Shown: piece after piece, positions 6,373-9,727 of the stretch
How positions within the stretch are numbered: the first letter of the stretch is position 1
Layout: every line of letters starts with the position of its first letter
Source of the DNA: Candidatus Poseidoniaceae archaeon
GTDB lineage: Archaea > Thermoplasmatota > Poseidoniia > Poseidoniales > Poseidoniaceae
Reading direction: 5' to 3'
Length of the DNA: 9,727 nucleotides
Assembly (NCBI GenBank): GCA_029250385.1
Contig: JAQXFJ010000182.1
Span: 1 to 9,727 of the forward strand
Notes under the pieces: generated by a model
Told to the model about the DNA's origin: nothing
The model's database searches: none
What the model saw: only the letters and a program-made list of their open reading frames with translations
Translations under genes and position numbers: made by a program

Positions 6373-7028
6373 CTTAGCCGCATTGCCGTTTCTAACAGCG
6401 TTTCATCACTCTTTTGCAGGCTTCTAATGTATCGAGCAATCGTATGATGTGATTGTTCAAGGTCAATTAGGTCACCAACCCATTCTAGTTGCGTACTCAT
6501 CAATTCAGCATCCTTGGGGAATGTTTGCCAGACTGAGCACCCACTGCCATCTTCATCACTAATCTGCCTAAACCAACTTGAAGAATTCACTTTAACATTT
6601 GGATATAGGTCATTTCTAATGATATATCGGACAATACAGTCTTCACTAACGAATCGAAGCCCGCTTTGCTCGAGCATTTCTTCAGTATCCTCGTCTAGTG
6701 CACCGATTTGAAACCATATCACCGGAAAATTATCTTGTGGATATTGCATTAGCATCTTTGTTACTGCTTGTTTAGCTCTTTTGGGTGCAAGGAAAAGGAC
6801 CACTATTTCAGGAATAATTCCTTCATCGATCGCTGGACGAATCGGTCTGCCAAGAATGCTTCCCCCGGCATCCCTTGGATGAATCGGGACTAGTCTCCAA
6901 CCTCTCTGGTCTAAGTCATGTATTGCTTGATGTGCAGGTCTTGTAGAATTTAGCCCAGATCCTAGAATATGAATGGATTGAGCATTGACTACAACATCTG
7001 TGATCCATGGAGTAGATTCCTCTGCCAT
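6369..7028 (-). CDS. CoA-binding Rossmann-fold protein (YccU-like) with an unusual C-terminal extension
   Basis: Residues 18-135 match the small CoA-binding domain (PF13380) related to the N-terminal domain of succinyl-CoA synthetase alpha chain: the nucleotide loop ILGSGLNSTRPAH (21-33), the strand VPIHPRD (47-53), VVLFLAPKR (76-84), VIWFQIGA (103-110) and the conserved Cys in SEDCIVRY (Cys131). Members of this family bind CoA or a similar nucleotide, but their role is mostly unknown. Typical members end soon after this Cys. Here about 85 more residues follow (136-219), with Cys164 and a helical end, and I do not recognise that part. The ATG at 7028 has a TATA-like box about 25 bp upstream. 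The gene lies 40 bp after the aminotransferase on the same strand. Its TAG stop overlaps the TAA of the convergent propeller gene by 3 bases. Confidence 0.85.
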   Translation of the reverse strand: MAEESTPWITDVVVNAQSIHILGSGLNSTRPAHQAIHDLDQRGWRLVPIHPRDAGGSILGRPIRPAIDEGIIPEIVVLFLAPKRAKQAVTKMLMQYPQDNFPVIWFQIGALDEDTEEMLEQSGLRFVSEDCIVRYIIRNDLYPNVKVNSSSWFRQISDEDGSGCSVWQTFPKDAELMSTQLEWVGDLIDLEQSHHTIARYIRSLQKSDETLLETAMRLS

Positions 7029-7048
7029 GATATCGAGTAGTCTGTTGG

Positions 7049-7057
7049 TTTTATCAA
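7049..7057 (-). promoter_or_regulatory. TATA-like box of the CoA-binding protein gene
   Basis: The minus strand reads TTGATAAAA, centred about 25 bp before the ATG at 7028, within the 40 bp gap after the aminotransferase. It would give a leaderless mRNA. Read-through from the aminotransferase is equally possible. Confidence 0.35.
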
Positions 7058-7068
7058 AGCATGTTTGA

Positions 7069-8205
7069 TTAAATAGACGATAACCAGGTGTTCAGCCTGC
7101 TTACACCTTCTCTGATATTTTCCATCGAAGTAGCGTATGAAATTCGAATAAAACCTTCTCCACCTTCCATTAGGGATCCCGGAATTAATTGGACTTTAGC
7201 TTCCTCAAGTGCTCGTTTGGCAAATTCTATGTCGGTCATGCCAGTTTGGCTAATATCGCAAAGAGCATAGAACGCCCCCTCGGGTTTCGGCAGGGTAATT
7301 CCTGGCAAGTCATCGAGTAACTGGTGAATCACATCTCGACGCTCATGAAAAGAATCTTGCATCATTTTTGTTTCTTCGCTAAGGGATAAAGCGGTAATTG
7401 CTGCAGGCATCAAGAACGTTGGGACGTGAGTTGCAGCACTTGCATTAATTTTCTTTATTGCGTCAGCAACTTGTTTACTTCCACCAGCCCAGCCAAGGCG
7501 CCATCCGGTCATAGCCCAACCCTTTGACCAACCTCCAATAGTGATGGTGCGCTCTTTTCCGCCTTCAATCGATGTTGGTGAAGTATAGCCGTAATCAGCC
7601 CAAACTAATGTTGCGTAAATCATATCGTCGATAATCCACAGATCATGTTTGACTGCCAGTTTTACCAGTCTCTCAACCTCTTCAGGGCTGTATACTGCAC
7701 CAGTAGGGTTGTTTGGTGAATTAATCATTATTGCTTTGGTATTGGCAGTTACCGCTTTTTCTAGGGCCGTAAAGTCTGGATGGTAATTGTCTCTTCGCAC
7801 CGGTACATGAACCGGGACTGCGCCAATTAATTTCAGCATTCCATCATAAGATGGCCATGCTGGAGCCAATAGTAATACTTCATCGCCCGGGTCTAGAGTG
7901 GCCATCATGGCATAGAGGACCGCTTGTTTACAGCCAGGTGCAACTACGATGTTGTCAGCATCAATCTCAATTTCATGTTCTTTTAGATGGTCGCAAACCG
8001 CTTGGCACAAGGCAGGACTGCCTTGAGTGCGCGTGTAGGTAGTTTCACCTCTATCAAGGGCGGCTTTAGCCGATTCTACGACTGCATTGGGAGTGGCAAA
8101 ATCAGGTTGCCCGACAGTAAATCGAATAACATCTGGACTTGGCGGCGATAAAAAAGCAGCAAAACCGGTACCAACCTTGTTGATATTTTTGTTAATTTGT
8201 GGCAT
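7069..8205 (-). CDS. Class I/II PLP-dependent aminotransferase (aspartate aminotransferase-like)
   Basis: A cytosolic fold-type I transaminase of 378 residues, complete. It moves an amino group between an amino acid and a 2-oxo acid through pyridoxal phosphate. PLP contacts are all visible: N166 in NSPNNPTG (162-169), D194 and Y197 in IDDMIY, the Schiff-base lysine K228 in GGWSKGWAMTGWRLGW (224-239) with phosphate-binding R236, and the substrate-carboxylate R354 in FIRISYA. The overall pattern (GQPDF near 32-36, YTRTQG near 57-62) is that of the aspartate aminotransferase Ib subgroup, whose members use aspartate, aromatic residues or others. The exact substrate cannot be set. The ATG at 8205 has GAGG 7 nt upstream. 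The next gene downstream on the same strand encodes the CoA-binding protein. Confidence 0.94.
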   Translation of the reverse strand: MPQINKNINKVGTGFAAFLSPPSPDVIRFTVGQPDFATPNAVVESAKAALDRGETTYTRTQGSPALCQAVCDHLKEHEIEIDADNIVVAPGCKQAVLYAMMATLDPGDEVLLLAPAWPSYDGMLKLIGAVPVHVPVRRDNYHPDFTALEKAVTANTKAIMINSPNNPTGAVYSPEEVERLVKLAVKHDLWIIDDMIYATLVWADYGYTSPTSIEGGKERTITIGGWSKGWAMTGWRLGWAGGSKQVADAIKKINASAATHVPTFLMPAAITALSLSEETKMMQDSFHERRDVIHQLLDDLPGITLPKPEGAFYALCDISQTGMTDIEFAKRALEEAKVQLIPGSLMEGGEGFIRISYATSMENIREGVSRLNTWLSSI

Positions 8206-8212
8206 GATAAAT

Positions 8213-8216
8213 CCTC
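8213..8216 (-). promoter_or_regulatory. Shine-Dalgarno site of the aminotransferase
   Basis: On the minus strand GAGG lies 7 nt before the ATG at 8205. This indicates a leadered mRNA, so the TATATA at 8225-8230, only about 22 bp from the ATG, is less likely to be the promoter than AT-rich sequence further upstream (8250-8265). Confidence 0.55.
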
Positions 8217-8285
8217 AACGGTGCTATATACCATCCAGTTACTCCTTACTATTCATTATTTGTGAAATATTGATTAGTTTTAGAT

Positions 8286-8359
8286 TGGAGCACGGACTGG
8301 GATTTGAACCCAGGTAAGAGGATTTGCAATCCCCGACGTAGCCGCTCCGACATCCGTGC
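8286..8359 (-). tRNA. tRNA-Cys (anticodon GCA) with encoded CCA
   Basis: The gene reads on the minus strand from 8359. The acceptor stem GCACGGA/TCCGTGC is a perfect 7 bp. The anticodon arm GGGGA-TTGCAAA-TCCTC gives anticodon GCA (one G-T pair). The T arm CTGGG-TTCAAAT-CCCAG is perfect. The discriminator is T73, the known cysteine identity base, followed by an encoded CCA at 8288-8286. Length is 71 nt without CCA. There is no intron. The D arm is weak: only C11-G24 and G12-C23 are Watson-Crick pairs, with U10-U25 and G13-A22 mismatches. Mismatches at 13-22 are known in cysteine tRNAs. The loop AGCGGCTA is normal. Confidence 0.95.
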
Positions 8360-8380
8360 AGACATACCTGCGATTAACAA

Positions 8381-8390
8381 GTTATATTTC
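8381..8390 (-). promoter_or_regulatory. TATA box of tRNA-Cys
   Basis: The minus strand reads GAAATATAAC, centred 26 bp before the 5' end of the mature tRNA. This is the expected position for an archaeal tRNA promoter and implies almost no 5' leader. Confidence 0.6.
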
Positions 8391-8436
8391 AACGCGCCTT
8401 TTGGAAAATTAGGTTTACATTACAGATGCCATCATT

Positions 8437-8449
8437 GATTAATAATAAC
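8437..8449 (+). promoter_or_regulatory. TATA-like box of the GNAT gene
   Basis: GATTAATAATAAC is centred about 24 bp before the ATG at 8466, which suggests a leaderless mRNA. It lies in a 106 bp gap shared with the divergent tRNA-Cys promoter. Confidence 0.45.
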
Positions 8450-8465
8450 CTACGCAGAAGGCTAC

Positions 8466-8984
8466 ATGATATCGGTATCTTTGCCCGGAACGACTCCTTC
8501 AAGTGAGTATTACGACTGTCGTTTTACCGTGCTCAGAGCACCGCTTGGCTTTAAACGCGGAGCGGAGTTGCTCAGTGATGACAACCAAGCAATCCATGCA
8601 TGGGCCAGCCATGACCAGTCAGTAATCGCAGTTGGCAGAGCCCATCTGATACCAAATAATAGCGATGGGGCAGGCTCAGATCACGGTGGCCCAGATGCCG
8701 TTAAGATACCAGGGTTTGGGCCATTATCACGGCCTTCAAACCGTCCAGCATTTCAAATTAGACAAATGGGGACACTTGAGAACTATAGGAGGCAGGGCTT
8801 AGCAGCCAAGGTACTGGCAAGTCTCGAGGAAGCAGCAAAAGTACATTTGTCAGCAAAAGCGGGATTCTTACAAGCTAGAGAGCACGCAATTGGATTTTAT
8901 CAATCTCAGGGTTGGCAAATCATTGATGAACCATATTCAATTGAAGGGATTGGGCCACATCGCTCAATGATGAAGAAATTTTAA
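8466..8984 (+). CDS. GNAT-family N-acetyltransferase (ElaA-like)
   Basis: A cytosolic acetyltransferase of 172 residues that would move an acetyl group from acetyl-CoA to an amine. The substrate is unknown. The N-terminal FTVLRAPLGFKRG (20-32) and AIHAWA (42-47) match the start of ElaA-like GNAT proteins. The core strand QIRQMGTLENY (97-107) leads into the acetyl-CoA pyrophosphate loop R108-RQGLA-113, the Q/R-x-x-G-x-A motif. The second half, LQAREHAIGFYQSQGW (135-150), is the usual motif B, with the GFYxxxGW turn close to the CoA. Residues 62-93 form a Gly/Pro-rich insert not usual in the family, probably a loop. The ATG at 8466 fits the TATA-like box 24 bp upstream, and the domain starts soon after. 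It stands alone, divergent from tRNA-Cys. Confidence 0.9.
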   Translation: MISVSLPGTTPSSEYYDCRFTVLRAPLGFKRGAELLSDDNQAIHAWASHDQSVIAVGRAHLIPNNSDGAGSDHGGPDAVKIPGFGPLSRPSNRPAFQIRQMGTLENYRRQGLAAKVLASLEEAAKVHLSAKAGFLQAREHAIGFYQSQGWQIIDEPYSIEGIGPHRSMMKKF

Positions 8985-8995
8985 CTTAATTTATT

Positions 8996-9016
8996 GGCGC
9001 ATACCATCGCGCTTTT
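8996..9016 (+). terminator. Hairpin plus T4, possible terminator of the GNAT gene
   Basis: GCGC (8997-9000) pairs with GCGC (9009-9012) around ATACCATC, with an added G-T pair, followed directly by TTTT. It begins 12 bp after the GNAT stop. The stem is short, so this is tentative. Confidence 0.35.
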
Positions 9017-9023
9017 GATATAC
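9014..9023 (+). promoter_or_regulatory. TATA-like box before the structured region
   Basis: TTTGATATAC would start a transcript about 25 bp downstream, near 9045, right at the foot of the 9047-9065 hairpin. If it is used, the transcript would carry either a separate small RNA or a leader of about 270 nt ahead of the secreted protein gene. A second AT-rich candidate (TATGTAAAAAAC at 9290-9301) is about 24 bp before the ATG at 9319 and would give a leaderless mRNA instead. Confidence 0.35.
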
Positions 9024-9035
9024 CCGATGACCGTT

Positions 9036-9290
9036 CCAAATGTTAGAGGGAACATTGGGTTCCCTAAGACCGACCCGTGAAAAACGATGAATTTGGAGAA
9101 TATTAACAAACCACATAATGAGACAGAAAACAGGGCACTAAAAGCCCCTGCCGCGTTTAATAACGCGTCAGCAAGAGTCTGTTTTGAGGTTTATTTTACT
9201 GTTAATAATAGCGTAGCATCGCATCAATCACATATCTTGGAGCAGGTTATGCCTGCAACTAGAATGGAAAGAGAGAACAGCGGGTTCTCT
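9036..9290 (+). ncRNA. Candidate structured RNA or long leader upstream of the secreted repeat protein (no known family recognised)
   Basis: This non-coding-looking stretch is dense in inverted repeats. In order: CCAAATGTT/AACATTGG (9036-9058, one bulge); AGGGAAC-ATTGG-GTTCCCT (9047-9065); TATTAACA (9101-9108) with TGTTAATA (9200-9207) and AAACC (9108-9112) with GGTTT (9189-9193), sharing A9108; AAAACAG (9127-9133) with CTGTTTT (9179-9185); inside these CAGGGC/GCCCCTG (9131-9150, one bulged C) and CGCGTT-TAAT-AACGCG (9152-9167); GCAGG-TTATG-CCTGC (9242-9256); AGAGAAC-AGCGG-GTTCTCT (9272-9290). The order and nesting look like a folded RNA. It could be a cis-acting leader of the gene at 9319 or a separate RNA from a promoter at 9014. 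A 69-codon ORF (9087-9296) overlaps it, but its product looks like no protein I know. No riboswitch, RNase P or SRP signature was found. Confidence 0.4.
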
Positions 9291-9305
9291 ATGTAAAAAA
9301 CTAAA

Positions 9306-9310
9306 GGAAG
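9306..9310 (+). promoter_or_regulatory. Shine-Dalgarno-like site of the secreted repeat protein
   Basis: GGAAG (within AAAGGAAG) ends 8 nt before the ATG at 9319. It is weaker than the GAGG sites of other genes here but supports this start and a leadered mRNA. Confidence 0.4.
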
Positions 9311-9318
9311 TAAAAAAC

Positions 9319-9727
9319 ATGAAAAATAGAAAAATAATGAGCGTGCTCTTGGCACTATTTCTAGCATTATCTGCTGTTACAGCAGTGAGCGGTGACGGAT
9401 CCGACCCAAACGACCCATCTGATGGTGGAGCTGACTGGGACGGCGATGGTCTTACCAATGCTGAGGAACAAAGTCAAGGCACTAATATGAACAATGCTGA
9501 TAGCGATGGCGATGGATTACCAGACGGATGGGAAGTCTCTAACGGACTAAACCCAACCAACGGTGGAGATGGCAATGCGGACCCTGATGGTGACGGATTA
9601 ACCAACTCACAAGAGTATGCTTCGGGCACAAACCCGAACAATGCTGACACCGATGGCGACGGTAAGCCTGACAACTCCGATGCTTATCCAACAGATCCTA
9701 ACGACGGTGAATATTCCGACTCCGATG
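9319..9727 (+). CDS. Secreted protein with DxDGDG calcium-loop repeats (thrombospondin type 3-like), 3' partial
   Basis: The frame stays open from the ATG to the right edge (136 codons seen). Residues 1-25 are a signal peptide: basic MKNRK, a hydrophobic core (MSVLLALFLALSAVTA), then a probable cut near VSG. The mature part is rich in Asp, Gly and Asn. Calcium-loop motifs D-x-D-G-D-G start at residues 39, 61, 88 and 110, spaced 22, 27 and 22. A 49-residue unit (DGDGLTN..E...GTN.NNAD.DGDG) is thus seen twice. Such loops bind calcium and form rigid rods in thrombospondins and in many microbial surface proteins. The function of this protein is not visible, since any catalytic or adhesion domain would lie beyond 9727. 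The ATG is supported by GGAAG at 8 nt and by the signal peptide. Confidence 0.85.
   Translation, partial: MKNRKIMSVLLALFLALSAVTAVSGDGSDPNDPSDGGADWDGDGLTNAEEQSQGTNMNNADSDGDGLPDGWEVSNGLNPTNGGDGNADPDGDGLTNSQEYASGTNPNNADTDGDGKPDNSDAYPTDPNDGEYSDSD
9433..9663 (+). repeat. Two copies of a 147-bp coding repeat
   Basis: The stretch starting at 9433 recurs at 9580, 147 bp later. Both copies encode DGDGLTN and GTN-x-NNAD-x-DGDG. The copies differ at many third positions (for example GGCGATGGTCTTACC versus GGTGACGGATTAACC), so this is an old duplication kept by protein selection. Confidence 0.7.

Noticed and set aside
8087..8317. Plus-strand ORF of 76 codons ending LEHGLGFEPR
   Set aside because: It is the antisense of the aminotransferase start and tRNA-Cys. 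The ending is a typical false translation across a tRNA T arm.
9119..9135. GAGACAGAAAACAGG, faintly like a conserved block of RNase P RNA
   Set aside because: The GGAGGAAAGTC block that should accompany it is absent and the region is too short for RNase P RNA.
9047..9290. Twin hairpins as integron attC sites or transposon ends
   Set aside because: The core GTTRRRY/RYYYAAC pattern is missing, there is no transposase or integrase gene in view, and each unit is a self-contained hairpin and not a terminal repeat.
9228..9674. Two minus-strand ORFs opposite the secreted repeat protein
   Set aside because: They are Pro/Ser-rich shadows of the Asp/Gly repeat on the plus strand. The plus-strand frame has a signal peptide and a ribosome site.
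1..9727. CRISPR array or insertion sequence
   Set aside because: No evenly spaced direct repeats with unique spacers, no transposase-like frame and no long terminal inverted repeats were seen.

Overview
The window most likely comes from a planktonic marine euryarchaeon of the Marine Group II (Poseidoniales) type. This is inference from style, not from a marker gene. Several genes carry an archaeal TATA-like box about 25 bp before the ATG (leaderless pattern), and others have a GAGG Shine-Dalgarno sequence 7 nt before the ATG. The tRNA gene has a TATA-like box 26 bp upstream and an encoded CCA. Surface proteins are acidic and membrane-anchored, one gene encodes a secreted protein with DxDGDG calcium-loop repeats, and bacterial-type families (cold-shock protein, PQQ-dehydrogenase-like propeller) sit among housekeeping genes.

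Layout. 1-170 is the 3' end of a surface protein with a C-terminal membrane anchor. 251-1081 encodes an unrecognised single-pass membrane protein with cytosolic aromatic/acidic 9-residue repeats and a six-cysteine exterior domain. A roughly 290 bp gap with two small hairpins and a duplicated promoter-like block leads to a cold-shock protein (1374-1565). Convergent to it, on the minus strand, lie an Lrp/AsnC regulator (3436-3858), a CDP-alcohol phosphatidyltransferase (2548-3351 or 3375) and a dienelactone-hydrolase-like alpha/beta hydrolase (1606-2484), possibly partly co-transcribed. Divergent from the Lrp gene, across a repeat-bearing regulatory gap, are enolase (4025-5275) and a membrane-anchored sugar-dehydrogenase-like beta-propeller (5299-6372), probably one operon. 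On the minus strand follow a CoA-binding Rossmann protein (6369-7028, stop codon overlapping that of the propeller gene), a class I/II aminotransferase (7069-8205) and tRNA-Cys(GCA) (8286-8359). A GNAT acetyltransferase (8466-8984, plus strand) diverges from the tRNA. The window ends inside a secreted calcium-loop repeat protein (9319 to beyond 9727).

The most interesting stretch is the roughly 330 bp between the acetyltransferase and the secreted protein. It holds a TATA-like box followed by many inverted repeats. These include two matching 7-bp hairpins near its two ends with a compensatory base-pair difference, a nested long-range pairing that encloses two further hairpins, and a pair of mutually exclusive 5' hairpins. 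I read it as a candidate structured leader or small RNA. I do not recognise a known riboswitch or RNA family in it.

Functionally the window mixes central metabolism (enolase, aminotransferase), membrane lipid synthesis (CDP-alcohol phosphatidyltransferase), RNA metabolism (cold-shock protein, tRNA-Cys) and the cell surface. Apart from the short-gap pairs there is no clear single pathway.
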